Source: Sphingobacterium sp. N143
GTDB taxonomy: Bacteria; Bacteroidota; Bacteroidia; Sphingobacteriales; Sphingobacteriaceae
Direction of reading: 5' to 3'
NCBI RefSeq assembly: GCF_030325625.1
Contig: NZ_JACAIS010000003.1
Coordinates: forward strand, 186,001 to 250,000
Length of the DNA: 64,000 nucleotides
Both the position numbers and the translations under genes were made by a program. The notes beneath the pieces are model-generated. The model had not been told where the DNA came from. It saw nothing but the letters and a program-made list of their open reading frames with translations, and did no database searches. This document shows, piece by piece, positions 26,741 through 35,843 of this stretch. Positions within the stretch are counted from its first letter, which is position 1, and every line of letters starts with the position of its first letter.

Positions 26741-29596
26741 CTACTTTGAATCTGGCATAAGTATAAATTCAAAAAGCCTGTCACGTTTCAGATATCTATT
26801 AGCCACATCTTGTACAGATTTGGCCGTCACCTTATTTAAGTTTTCCACCCGACGGGTATATCTATTGATATCCAAGTCATTTTGATAAGAACTGGAAATG
26901 TAATTCAACCAGTAGCCATTTTCACGTAAGCTTAGTTCATTCTGCCTTTTTTGTTCCGCCACAAATTTTTCAATATCCACTTTGTCGGCACCTTGATCCT
27001 GTATCTTTTTCACTTCCTCCAGAGCAGAACTGATCAACGGATCAGCTTTATCAACTGCCGAACCAAAACCGATCGAAAAAGCATAACGTGCTTTAGGTAA
27101 TTTACTGAAGCTGGCGCGGGCACCAACACCGTAAACACCACCTTCTTTCTCTCGCAGTCGCTCAAGCAATTTAATTGTCAATACACTTTCTAAAGCTTCC
27201 ATATTGACATTCTCACTTTCACTATAGCTATAGTCTCCGTAATAAGCCAATTGGGTACTTGCTTTTTCTTCCTTGCCTTTATGAACCACCAGACGCTCCC
27301 CTTTAGTCGGTTCCAGAATATTTAAGTCTTTATAATTCTCTCCTCGTTTGACCGCGGGCAGGGAGGCAAGATAGGTCTCAATAAACGGTTTAATCTGCGC
27401 TTCATCAAATGATCCTACAATCGTAAACACAAAATCTGAAGCATCTGCAAACCGCTCTTTATAAATCGCCAATGCGCGGTCACGGTCAATTTTTGAAAGT
27501 GTTTCCACAGTAGGGTTCTGGCGGCGGACATTGTTCCCATAGAGCACTTCCTTCACTTTATCTGAAAAAACATTATTTGGATTGCTCAATCTATTTTCCA
27601 ACGATCCTTTTGCTCTTGTCATTGTACTTTGGAAAACATCAGTATCTAAGCGAGGCTCTGTAAAATAGCCATAAATCAGCTCAAAAGCATTTTTCAATCC
27701 CTCTTTGTCCGTGCTTCCCGAAAGCCCCTCATAGCGTTCAGAAATATAAGGTGAGATCGACACCTCCTTTCCGGCAAGATATTTCGTCAGCTCCACATTG
27801 CTCATTTGCCCGACACCACTCGCATCGACCAATGAGGATGCATTTGAAGCGGAGAAATAATCTGCATCGGGGTATAGCGAGGTTCCCCCTGGGCTATAGG
27901 CCATTATCTGGATCTCGTCATTTTTAAAGTCTGTAGGTTTTAAAATAACCTTCACCCCATTGCTCAATACCCATTCTTTCGCCTGGACAGCTGTGATATC
28001 CTTTGAAGACACAATGGTACCTTTGGTAGGTTGTTTGGAAAGCAAAGGCAGATTAGAGACTTTGTCCTCGTAAGCAGTAACCGGGCTGTCTTCGACCGCT
28101 TTTATCCATCCCAAAACGGGTTGTTCTGTAGGCAAGTTTGCCTTTTCCTTTTCTGGCCCCATAATCAAGATATCACGATTTAAGTCGGTATAATATTTTT
28201 TAATCAGACCATTCACCTCTTCTAATTTCAGGGTCGGCAACAATTGTTTTGTTAACTGATAGGCATCTTCATTGCTCAATGCCGGTTCATTGTCAATGAA
28301 ATGGTTCAAATAACGATTGACATAACTATCTGATTTCTTTTTATCGCGCTCAATATAGGACATTTCATTCCCTTTTTTCATATCTGCCAGCGCACGGTCC
28401 ATTTCCGTTTGTGTAAAACCGTATTTTTGGATACGTTCAAACTCAGTGAGCATCGCTTTAAATCCAGACTCCAGCTCGCCTGGTTTAGGCACAACTAGCA
28501 ATGAAAAGGTATTTAAGTTGGATACAAAATCACTGATGCTCCCTCCTGCCTGCATAAAAGGCGGATTCGGCTGTTGCATCATTTCCGAAAAGCGCCCCGC
28601 AATCATCTGGTTGAAAATACTTTTGAGCAATTCATTGCGATAATCCCCTACCGTAACTACCTTTTCTTTCTCATTTTTGATCAAGATCTGTGCAACGGTA
28701 TAAGGCAATTCGGGATCTGAAAGGGTCAAAAATTGATTTTTATTCAATAAATCGACCCTATACTCTTTGCGTGGCAGTACCTTTTTAGGCATTGTCATGT
28801 CCGAAAATAATACCTTCACTTTCTCCTCAATGGCTTTGGGATCGATATCACCTACAACAATGAGTGCCTGTAAATCCGGGCGGTACCAATCCTGATGAAA
28901 CTTTCGTATTTCGGTATACGGAAAAGTTTTTAAAACTTCCTCGGTACCAATAGGCAAACGTTTTGAATAAAGTGATCCGTTAAGCAGCATGGGGAAATAC
29001 TGATCTTGCAATCGCTGTTGCACCCCTCTTCCACCACGTTTCTCTTCCAGGATAACACCCCTTTCTTTATCAATTTCCTCACCATCCAATAACGCATCCT
29101 GTGCCCAATCACGCATGACCTGTAATCCATTTTTCAATAGCTCCGGGTCATCTGAAGGGATGGGTAACTGATAAACTGTTTGATCAAAACTAGTATATGC
29201 ATTCAGGTCAGAGCCAAATCGAACACCAGCCTTTTGCAAATAATTGACCAGTTCATTTTTAGGGAAATGCTTCAAACCATTAAAGTTCATATGTTCCAAA
29301 AAGTGAGCTAAACCAAGTTGTTTTTCATTTTCCAGAATAGAGCCAGCCTTCATACCCAAATACATGGTAACGCGCCCCTTGGGCTCTGTATTTTTGCGGA
29401 TAAAATAGGTGAATCCATTTTTTAGTTTACCGGTGACAACTTCATTGTCGAAAGGCAATTTTTGATTTAAGGACAAACTATCCTGTACCAGAATAGCTCT
29501 GGCTTCAGCAGTCAAGCTGGATGGCATCTTTGCATGCACAACATAGAAAGTCGCTGGCAGTAAAAAGGCCAGTGCAAGTGGTTTAATGAATTTCAT
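26741..29596 (-). CDS. M16-family zinc metalloprotease (pitrilysin-like), exported
   Basis: A 951-residue protein with an N-terminal signal peptide (about residues 1-22, hydrophobic core LALAFLLPATFYVV). The inverted zinc motif HFLEH is at residues 98-102, with the third ligand Glu expected about 75 residues later (in EEIDKERGVILEE). Two M16 halves are seen: an active N-terminal pair and an inactive C-terminal pair (from about 530). Such periplasmic proteases degrade peptides. It stands alone, convergent with the sigma factor gene and divergent from the xerD-type gene. Confidence 0.92.
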   Translation of the reverse strand: MKFIKPLALAFLLPATFYVVHAKMPSSLTAEARAILVQDSLSLNQKLPFDNEVVTGKLKNGFTYFIRKNTEPKGRVTMYLGMKAGSILENEKQLGLAHFLEHMNFNGLKHFPKNELVNYLQKAGVRFGSDLNAYTSFDQTVYQLPIPSDDPELLKNGLQVMRDWAQDALLDGEEIDKERGVILEEKRGGRGVQQRLQDQYFPMLLNGSLYSKRLPIGTEEVLKTFPYTEIRKFHQDWYRPDLQALIVVGDIDPKAIEEKVKVLFSDMTMPKKVLPRKEYRVDLLNKNQFLTLSDPELPYTVAQILIKNEKEKVVTVGDYRNELLKSIFNQMIAGRFSEMMQQPNPPFMQAGGSISDFVSNLNTFSLLVVPKPGELESGFKAMLTEFERIQKYGFTQTEMDRALADMKKGNEMSYIERDKKKSDSYVNRYLNHFIDNEPALSNEDAYQLTKQLLPTLKLEEVNGLIKKYYTDLNRDILIMGPEKEKANLPTEQPVLGWIKAVEDSPVTAYEDKVSNLPLLSKQPTKGTIVSSKDITAVQAKEWVLSNGVKVILKPTDFKNDEIQIMAYSPGGTSLYPDADYFSASNASSLVDASGVGQMSNVELTKYLAGKEVSISPYISERYEGLSGSTDKEGLKNAFELIYGYFTEPRLDTDVFQSTMTRAKGSLENRLSNPNNVFSDKVKEVLYGNNVRRQNPTVETLSKIDRDRALAIYKERFADASDFVFTIVGSFDEAQIKPFIETYLASLPAVKRGENYKDLNILEPTKGERLVVHKGKEEKASTQLAYYGDYSYSESENVNMEALESVLTIKLLERLREKEGGVYGVGARASFSKLPKARYAFSIGFGSAVDKADPLISSALEEVKKIQDQGADKVDIEKFVAEQKRQNELSLRENGYWLNYISSSYQNDLDINRYTRRVENLNKVTAKSVQDVANRYLKRDRLFEFILMPDSK

Positions 29597-29812
29597 AAAA
29601 ATGATCTCTTTTTTTTAGTCAGTTATTTTTTTGCTAATTGTCTATATTAGGGTAAACGGAACTGGAGACCGATTGTCCCGATAAATAGTAAAAACAGATA
29701 AATAATATTAATATTCCCATATGGAATGGTACATCTTATTGCTGTTGCCCATGATTTATAGAAATACGCTTAAAAATATAGAATATCTTTCGAAAAGAAT
29801 AATAGTTAATTG

Positions 29813-29820
29813 TAATTTTG
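29813..29820 (+). promoter_or_regulatory. -7 promoter element just before xerD
   Basis: TAATTTTG, an exact match, ends six bases before the preferred xerD ATG at 29827. Transcription would start at or next to the start codon. Confidence 0.6.
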
Positions 29821-29826
29821 TTGCAA

Positions 29827-30729
29827 ATGGATTTTGTCAGCTGGAATTTAACAAAAAAAGAATTTGAACAATTTCTAAAGTTCGAACGTGGTTTGAGTAC
29901 CAATTCGATCGCTGCTTATTTAAATGATGTGGTCAAATTTCAGATCTACTGTGAGGACAATAACCTTGCCCTGGATAAAATTGTTAGAAAAGATATTCAG
30001 AATTTTTTGGCCTGGTTGCAGGAATTCAATATTTCACCATATACACAGTCCAGGCTGATCTCAGGCTTAAAGACTTTTTTCGGATTCCTGATCATTGAAC
30101 ACAACCTAGACCATAATCCTACCGATCTCCTACAGGCTCCCCGCTTGTCACGAAAATTACCCAGCGTACTGAGTATCCATGAAATTGATCAACTGATCAG
30201 TGCCATTGACCTTTCAACGGCTGAAGGAGAAAGAAATAAAACGATCATTGAAGTTCTATACGGCTGTGGCCTCCGGGTTTCTGAACTTGTCAGTCTGAAG
30301 ATTTCAAATCTGTTCCTTGACGTAGAGTTTATCAAGGTAGAGGGCAAAGGCAGCAAAGAACGCCTTATCCCCATTGGTCAACAGGCGATAAAACATCTCA
30401 AAATCTATCTGGAAGATATTAGACCTCATATCAATATCAAAGCAGGAAATGAGGATATTGTTTTTCTGAATAGAAGAGGAACCGCCTTGTCCCGGGTGAT
30501 GATCTTCTTAATTATCAAAGAATTGGCTCAAAAAATAGGTTTACAAAAAACCATCAGCCCACATACGTTCAGACATAGTTTTGCCTCCCACCTGGTAGAA
30601 GGAGGTGCCGATCTGAGGGCAGTGCAGGATATGCTGGGACACGAAAGTATTACCACTACTGAAATATATACACACATTGACAGAGATTATCTCCATTCCG
30701 TCATCACCCAATACCATCCAAGATCTTAA
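29827..30729 (+). CDS. xerD: Tyrosine recombinase of the XerC/XerD type
   Basis: Site-specific recombinase of 300 residues that resolves chromosome dimers at dif. The N-terminal SAM-like domain spans about 1-95 and the catalytic domain about 110-295. The catalytic residues are visible: Arg in GCGLRVSEL, Lys in VEGKGSKERLIP, His-x-x-Arg in SPHTFRHSFASHL, His in MLGHESITTT and the nucleophile Tyr in EIYTHIDRDYL. I use ATG 29827 (MDFVSWNLTKKEF); an upstream TTG at 29818 lies within the promoter element. It is a single gene in an ordinary context, so chromosomal Xer is more likely than a mobile integrase. Confidence 0.92.
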   Translation: MDFVSWNLTKKEFEQFLKFERGLSTNSIAAYLNDVVKFQIYCEDNNLALDKIVRKDIQNFLAWLQEFNISPYTQSRLISGLKTFFGFLIIEHNLDHNPTDLLQAPRLSRKLPSVLSIHEIDQLISAIDLSTAEGERNKTIIEVLYGCGLRVSELVSLKISNLFLDVEFIKVEGKGSKERLIPIGQQAIKHLKIYLEDIRPHINIKAGNEDIVFLNRRGTALSRVMIFLIIKELAQKIGLQKTISPHTFRHSFASHLVEGGADLRAVQDMLGHESITTTEIYTHIDRDYLHSVITQYHPRS

Positions 30730-30779
30730 TATTAATTTCGGACAATACATCCTATCTTGAATGCTTGGCTGCTGAATAA

Positions 30780-30832
30780 TGCAACTTTGTTTATTTTAAT
30801 TTGCAATATGATGCAACTTTGTTGTATTTTTG
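30780..30832 (+). promoter_or_regulatory. Promoter with tandem metal-type (Zur-like) operator
   Basis: A promoter is formed by TTTG (30800-30803), a 21-base spacer and TATTTTTG (30825-30832). The 15-base imperfect inverted repeat TGCAACTTTGTTGTA at 30812-30826 lies in the spacer and overlaps the -7 element. A second copy, TGCAACTTTGTTTAT, lies at 30780-30794, 32 bases upstream. The half-site symmetry is that of Fur-family operators; a Zur-type repressor is my inference from the downstream genes. Confidence 0.6.
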
Positions 30833-30852
30833 CAGCGTCAACAACATGATGA

Positions 30853-33159
30853 ATGAAAACAACAGCAATAGCTATAGGAATATCTTTCGCTTTAACGTCA
30901 TTGTCTGTATCCGCACAACAGAGACGGGTAGAGACAATATGGATAAAGGGTAAAATACTCGATGCGCAAAGTACTGCGCCAGTACATGGTGCAAATATCC
31001 ATTATCAAGGGCATCGCCAAACAATTATATCTGGTCTAAATGGTACATTCAGTATAAAAGACCAAATCGCTCTACCCTTAACAATCGTTACCACTTCAGT
31101 AGGTTATGAACCCGACACAACCACAATCCATGACCTTAAGCCATTTGTAATCCGGTTAAGACCCGAAGTACGGCATTTGCAGGAAGCTGAGGTCATGGGA
31201 CGCATCAATACTCCACAAGTTTCCCGCAGGCTGGATGCAGCGACACTAAAAGACAATCAATACAAATCGCTTGCAGAAGTACTGCTGGACATTGCCGGAG
31301 TTGGTATGTTGAGCACCGGCACAACGATCAACAAGCCTATTGTCAATGGCCTCTACGGTAACAGACTGGCCATCATGAATAACGGAATCAAACTGGAAAG
31401 CCAGCAATGGGGTTCCGATCATGCACCTGAAATAGACGTATTTTCATCTCATTCCCTGACAGTCGCCAAAGGAGCCGAGAGTCTACGTTACGGTGCCGAA
31501 GCACTTGGGGGAGCCATTTTAATCTCACCAAAAAGCTGGAGTCAGATCCATGGATTTCAGGGCAACCTGAGCCAGATCATCCAATCCAATGGCCGTGGGT
31601 TTCAGACCGCAGCCGACTTGGAAGGTCTTACAGGAATTAACAATCTAAAATTCCGCTTCAATACCAACTATGCAAAAAGTGGCAATAGGCGGGCTCCCGA
31701 TTATTATCTCAATAATACAGGACAGGAACTTTTTAATTTCAATATAGCATTGGGCTACCAGATCAAAGATGCACTACTTGAATTGAGTTACAAAAATTAT
31801 GATAACCGCTCTGGCATCCTATCTTCCACTCATATTGGTGATGTACAATCCTTTCAGGAACGAATTGCCTATGGCCGTCCCTATCCAGTGGAAGACCTCG
31901 GTTTTTCATACCATATTGATGCACCTCGTCAGCAAGTAAAGCATCAGATCCTTCAACTTGGTTATGAACAGAAATTGAACGATCATGCATCTCTGTCGGC
32001 AAAATATGCGTTCCAGATCAACCACCGACAGGAATATGATAAACGGAGAGCCGGACGGTCAGCTATCCCGAGCATGGATTTAGAACTTTTAACGGGTTCG
32101 CTGGATCTTTCTTATATCCACAAAATGGAACATAGTCAACTAACACTGGGTACACAGGTCGAGAATCAAGTAAATAACAACATACCCGGTACATTCAATA
32201 CACCTTTGATCCCGAATTACGATTCCTTCACGCTCGGTGCTTATGGAATCTATCAGTGGAATAGAAATCAGTGGTTGTATGAACTTGGAGCACGATTTGA
32301 TCACAAGACATTCAATGCCCTGGGCTATGACTTTTTTGGCCAGCAATACGGAAGAAATGATCGATTCAATAATTTTTCCGGCAATATAGGAGCTTCTTAT
32401 ATCTTGGACAATCACATCAATTTTAAATCCAACCTGGGCCTGGCCTGGCGAGCACCTTCAGCACAGGAGCTATACAGTCAAAATATCCATCAGAGCACAG
32501 CAAGATACGAAAAAGGAAATGCTAACTTAAATTCAGAGCAAGGGTTTAAATGGACAAATTCAATCAATATACAGGAAAACAAAAACTTCCTGAATATCGA
32601 TATCTATGCGAATTATATCAACAACTATATTTATGCAAGGCCCAATGGTGAGTTTATCCAAAACCTGGCTGGTACCTTTCCTATCTGGCAGTTTGTTCAG
32701 AATAAGGTTATATTGGGCGGTATTGATATCCAGGGTAAATATCAATTAAATTCTACCTTAAGCTATCTGGCCAATGCTTCCTATATCTATGCGCGTAACA
32801 TTGATGAAGATGCTTATTTACCTTTGATCCCACCATTAAGTTACCGGCACAGGATCGTTTTTGACCGGGTATACGAACAATCTTGGATCAATGCCTTACA
32901 GGTTGCCCTCATCCAGGAAATCAACGCCAGACAGTTTGCGACAACGACCAAATACGAAATGGCTCCCGCGCCGCATGCCTACCAATTGTTGCACACCTAT
33001 GTTAAAATGGACCATAAGTTCAAAAAACACAGCCTTTCGGGCAAACTTGAAGTAAATAATCTTCTGAATACAACCTATAAATCTTATACTGATCTGTTTC
33101 GCTATTACGCACATGGATTGGGAAGAAATATTCAATTATCCATAAACTATTCATTCTAA
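30853..33159 (+). CDS. TonB-dependent outer-membrane receptor, probably for a metal
   Basis: A 768-residue outer-membrane active transporter. It has a signal peptide (residues 1-21, ending SVSAQ), a carboxypeptidase-regulatory-like domain (about 30-105), a plug domain (about 110-230, with NKPIVNGLYGNRLAIMNNG and QWGSDHAPEID) and a C-terminal 22-strand barrel ending in aromatic SINYSF. Energised by TonB, it probably moves a metal or metal complex into the periplasm. It is co-directional with a lipoprotein gene 11 bases downstream and sits behind a two-copy operator. Zinc is suggested by the operator and by the His/Glu-rich lipoprotein partner; the substrate remains unproven. Confidence 0.88.
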   Translation: MKTTAIAIGISFALTSLSVSAQQRRVETIWIKGKILDAQSTAPVHGANIHYQGHRQTIISGLNGTFSIKDQIALPLTIVTTSVGYEPDTTTIHDLKPFVIRLRPEVRHLQEAEVMGRINTPQVSRRLDAATLKDNQYKSLAEVLLDIAGVGMLSTGTTINKPIVNGLYGNRLAIMNNGIKLESQQWGSDHAPEIDVFSSHSLTVAKGAESLRYGAEALGGAILISPKSWSQIHGFQGNLSQIIQSNGRGFQTAADLEGLTGINNLKFRFNTNYAKSGNRRAPDYYLNNTGQELFNFNIALGYQIKDALLELSYKNYDNRSGILSSTHIGDVQSFQERIAYGRPYPVEDLGFSYHIDAPRQQVKHQILQLGYEQKLNDHASLSAKYAFQINHRQEYDKRRAGRSAIPSMDLELLTGSLDLSYIHKMEHSQLTLGTQVENQVNNNIPGTFNTPLIPNYDSFTLGAYGIYQWNRNQWLYELGARFDHKTFNALGYDFFGQQYGRNDRFNNFSGNIGASYILDNHINFKSNLGLAWRAPSAQELYSQNIHQSTARYEKGNANLNSEQGFKWTNSINIQENKNFLNIDIYANYINNYIYARPNGEFIQNLAGTFPIWQFVQNKVILGGIDIQGKYQLNSTLSYLANASYIYARNIDEDAYLPLIPPLSYRHRIVFDRVYEQSWINALQVALIQEINARQFATTTKYEMAPAPHAYQLLHTYVKMDHKFKKHSLSGKLEVNNLLNTTYKSYTDLFRYYAHGLGRNIQLSINYSF

Positions 33160-33170
33160 TCATTAACAAC

Positions 33171-33710
33171 ATGAGAAAAACGCAAGCTATCTTTTTATTT
33201 GTTGCCACATTTGCGGTGCTATTTACATCTTGTAAAAAAGATGACCCTGTTCACGAACATGACAATGAAGAAATCCAAAGCATTAAATTTACCTTTACGG
33301 ATGAAAACAGCAAGGAGCAGGTCGAGTTATCTGTCAATGCAACCGACAGTAAAGAAAAGGAGCTTATCCTGAAAAAGGGTGGTGACTATAAATTATTGAT
33401 CAATATGTACGACTTTGAGGGGCATGAGGTAACACAGGAAATTAAGGACGATGCCGAAGATCATCAGTTCTTTTTCGTTGGCCCAACGAGCGATCAGGTT
33501 AAATTCACCTACCTCGATGCGCAGATTGGTTTAGCGTCAAGATGGGAGATTAAACAACAGGCACCGGCCAAGCCCATGAACGTTGTTTTGATGCATGGCC
33601 TTAATAAACAAAAAGTTAGTCCTGAAAACTGGAATAGCATCAATTATGAAAGTCTGGGCGGTGGAACGAAAGACATCAATGTGAACGTAATTCTTACACT
33701 AAAAGATTAA
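33171..33710 (+). CDS. Outer-membrane lipoprotein with His/Asp/Glu cluster
   Basis: A 179-residue lipoprotein: N-terminal signal ending in the lipobox LFTSC (Cys near residue 21), then KKDDPVHEHDNEE, a short stretch dense in possible metal ligands, and a beta-rich remainder without cysteine. I know similar small lipoproteins as partners of TonB receptors in Bacteroidota, where they may help capture or hand over the substrate; this is knowledge of context, not of a defined family function. It is in an operon with the receptor and probably under the same operator. Confidence 0.75.
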   Translation: MRKTQAIFLFVATFAVLFTSCKKDDPVHEHDNEEIQSIKFTFTDENSKEQVELSVNATDSKEKELILKKGGDYKLLINMYDFEGHEVTQEIKDDAEDHQFFFVGPTSDQVKFTYLDAQIGLASRWEIKQQAPAKPMNVVLMHGLNKQKVSPENWNSINYESLGGGTKDINVNVILTLKD

Positions 33711-33765
33711 ATTTTATGGCAAAGATTATTTGTAAGATCTAGAAAATAGTATATCTTTGCCACAC

Positions 33766-33837
33766 GTCCCCGTAGTTCAATGGATAGAATTACAGATTCC
33801 GGTTCTGTCGATATGAGTTCGAATCTCGTCGGGGACA
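33766..33837 (+). tRNA. tRNA-Arg (anticodon CCG)
   Basis: The sequence folds into a complete cloverleaf: acceptor GTCCCCG with CGGGGAC, D arm GTTC/GAAT, anticodon stem ACAGA/TCTGT with loop TTCCGGT giving anticodon CCG (reads CGG), T arm ATGAG/CTCGT with loop TTCGAAT, and discriminator A. The 3' CCA is not encoded. A terminator follows. Confidence 0.93.
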
Positions 33838-33855
33838 CTTTCCTATTTAACACAT

Positions 33856-33889
33856 AAAAAAAGACTATTCATGAATAGTCTTTTTTTTT
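33856..33889 (+). terminator. Terminator after tRNA-Arg
   Basis: The perfect palindrome GACTATTCATGAATAGTC is flanked by A-run and T-run, so it can serve both strands; the convergent acyl-CoA-dehydrogenase-like gene ends at 33930. Confidence 0.85.
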
Positions 33890-33929
33890 ACAACATCCCC
33901 GATTATCTGCCTATAGCTTGCAAACTTAT

Positions 33930-35030
33930 TTAGCGGTTATTTGCATTTTTTTGTAACAATTTATGCTGGGATGCTGTAAAGACATTTCGAAAAATAATGT
34001 TGATCTCATTGTCTTTAGCGGCTCCAGCAATACCAGTGTAAGGATATACCTTGGTGATATTCGTAACTATTTCCGCCACAAAATTGCGGCTTTCAGTTGC
34101 TATGCGCTCAAAAAGAGATGAATTATCGCCTTTATCGTACAGATTTTTCCAGGAATGTTCCGCCAGTGCCATTATGGTCTTCCTTTTGTCTAAATAATTT
34201 TGTTGAAGCGTATCCAATATCTTAAAGGCAGCTTTACTTTCCACAGGATCCCATTTACTTTCATTGGACCTGACAATAAATAATTTCTCAACTAGATCGA
34301 TAAACCGATGATACATTCCCATAAAATTCACCAGTAGGGTCAATTCGGCAAAGGGCATGAATGGATATTGATACAAATATTCCCCACGGGTTGTTCTGGA
34401 TGCATCAATCGAAAAAGATTGGTTTTCATAAGCAAAAACGTCATTCAGGGAAAAAGAATGCGATGCCGTCGCCTCCAGCCCAAATGTATCCCAATCGTAA
34501 TGAATAAGTACATCATCACGGTTAACAAAGAAGGATTTCACAAGTGGATTTCCATCCTTATCAAAAACTGGCTGGCCAGCTTCTTGAATGCGGGCATTCA
34601 AGGTAAAATGGGTCAGATGCGGGGCGCCTGTAGCATATTTCCAGATTCCCTTTAGCCGATATCCAGTTCCTTCACGTTCAGCGACACCAGACACTTGTCC
34701 ACTCCCCCCAAAGCATACTTCTTTAGCAGCAAAAATATCATCTCCAACAGTAGTATCGATAAATCCCACGAAGAGATTGGCTCCTGCGCAAAGGGTCGTC
34801 GTCCAAGCAAATCCACCATCCCAATAGGCCAAGTCTTCCAATAAAACAAGTCCCTCAACCAGATTCAGCTCCAATCCACCTAATGATTTAGGAACCCAGA
34901 TCTTAAACCATTTTTTACGGTAAATCAATTCCAGCTGTTCATCAGATAAGGTTTTCTTTTGGATCCCCTTATATTGATTGTCTTTCAAAATCGCCATATC
35001 ATTATCATTCAGTTGCATATCTTTCTTCAT
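33930..35030 (-). CDS. Acyl-CoA-dehydrogenase-like flavoprotein in a thiamine-regulated operon
   Basis: A 366-residue soluble protein with the three-part acyl-CoA dehydrogenase fold: helical N-terminal domain (about 1-100), beta middle domain (about 105-200, with FGGSGQVSG and LKGIWKYATGAPHLTHFTL) and helical C-terminal domain. FAD or FMN is expected. Instead of a clear catalytic Glu it looks more like the flavin monooxygenase/desulfurase branch (group D) of the superfamily. Its start overlaps pnuT by 26 bases (an ATG at 35018 would overlap by 14), so it is co-translated with it. Being under a TPP riboswitch suggests a role in thiamine salvage or turnover, which is inference. Confidence 0.75.
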   Translation of the reverse strand: MKKDMQLNDNDMAILKDNQYKGIQKKTLSDEQLELIYRKKWFKIWVPKSLGGLELNLVEGLVLLEDLAYWDGGFAWTTTLCAGANLFVGFIDTTVGDDIFAAKEVCFGGSGQVSGVAEREGTGYRLKGIWKYATGAPHLTHFTLNARIQEAGQPVFDKDGNPLVKSFFVNRDDVLIHYDWDTFGLEATASHSFSLNDVFAYENQSFSIDASRTTRGEYLYQYPFMPFAELTLLVNFMGMYHRFIDLVEKLFIVRSNESKWDPVESKAAFKILDTLQQNYLDKRKTIMALAEHSWKNLYDKGDNSSLFERIATESRNFVAEIVTNITKVYPYTGIAGAAKDNEINIIFRNVFTASQHKLLQKNANNR

Positions 35031-35625
35031 CTCGTAATATTCTCCGCCAATTAAAATATCCGCTAAAAGCCATAATAAATAAAAACAATGTCAAACCCGC
35101 ATAAAGAAATAGTCCTTTGTGCATGAGTAATGGGATCGCCATCAGATTGCTGACGTTCAACAACATCCAATTTTCAATTTTTCGCTTTGCCAATAGCCAC
35201 ATTCCAGCCCAAGCTGTACAGGACACCAATGAGTCCCAAAGTGGCACATCTGAATCCGTTAAATGCACCAATCCAAAATAAAATAACAAGAAGCCAGCGA
35301 GACAGATAAAACCAACAATCCGCCAATCTTTATCTGTACAGCGCGATATCTGTACAACAGGACCACGGCTATATTGCCAATAAATCCAGCCATAAATGCT
35401 CATGATCAAATAATATACATGCAACAATATCTCAGCATACAATTTTGCATGGAATAACACATAGACAGATATGATAATTCCGATAATCCCAAACAAGTAA
35501 TGGATCGATTTATTTAGCCGGGAAAACCAAACCTGCAAAACACCAAAAAACACCCCCAGCCATTCGGCAGTGGCGGTCTGTTGCATTTGTTTTGAAATTG
35601 CTTCTAAAATGGTGAGGTCAGTCAT
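35005..35625 (-). CDS. pnuT: PnuC-family thiamine transporter (PnuT)
   Basis: An inner-membrane transporter of 206 residues with about seven helices. WFSRLNKSIHYLFGIIGI, YYLIMSIYGWIYW and SCTAWAGMWLLAKRKIENWMLLNVSN match the PnuC family (PF04973), whose members import nicotinamide riboside, thiamine or riboflavin precursors by facilitated diffusion. The TPP riboswitch directly upstream makes thiamine the substrate, so it is PnuT rather than PnuC. The usual partner thiamine pyrophosphokinase is not present; instead an acyl-CoA-dehydrogenase-like gene overlaps its 3' end. Confidence 0.9.
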   Translation of the reverse strand: MTDLTILEAISKQMQQTATAEWLGVFFGVLQVWFSRLNKSIHYLFGIIGIIISVYVLFHAKLYAEILLHVYYLIMSIYGWIYWQYSRGPVVQISRCTDKDWRIVGFICLAGFLLFYFGLVHLTDSDVPLWDSLVSCTAWAGMWLLAKRKIENWMLLNVSNLMAIPLLMHKGLFLYAGLTLFLFIMAFSGYFNWRRILRDEERYATE

Positions 35626-35629
35626 TCAA

Positions 35630-35668
35630 AAGTGTTTATTCTATTGTTCAATTATTACCAAAACACTT
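35630..35668 (-). promoter_or_regulatory. Hairpin over the pnuT ribosome-binding region
   Basis: AAGTGTTT (35630-35637) and AAACACTT (35661-35668) are perfect inverted repeats just before the pnuT ATG at 35625. Pairing would hide the translation start, so it is a candidate expression platform for the riboswitch. Confidence 0.5.
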
Positions 35669-35703
35669 ATGAGAGGAAAACGGAGATTTCTCTTGGAATC
35701 AAT

Positions 35704-35819
35704 TCCCTACGCCAGCATTATCTGGATCAGGTATATAAAAGCGATTGTAAAAGGAAATACAATCGCTTTTATTGGGTATCATCTCAGCCAAAATAATCAA
35801 AGATTATTTTTAGCACCCC
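35704..35819 (-). promoter_or_regulatory. TPP riboswitch (THI element)
   Basis: The minus strand carries all conserved blocks in order: GGGGTGC at the 5' end, GGCTGAGATGATACCC, a long P3-type hairpin made of AAAGCGATTGTA and its complement, ACCTGATCCAGATAATGC, then TGGCGTAGGGA. It senses thiamine pyrophosphate and shuts expression when it is plentiful. It lies 24 bases after the mqo stop and controls pnuT. Confidence 0.95.
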
Positions 35820-35843
35820 ATAAGTATATTTTTATTAAACGGG

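Noticed and set aside
29827..30729. Integrase of a mobile element
   Set aside because: The protein has XerD length and motifs, and there are no attachment repeats, phage genes or shifted base composition nearby.
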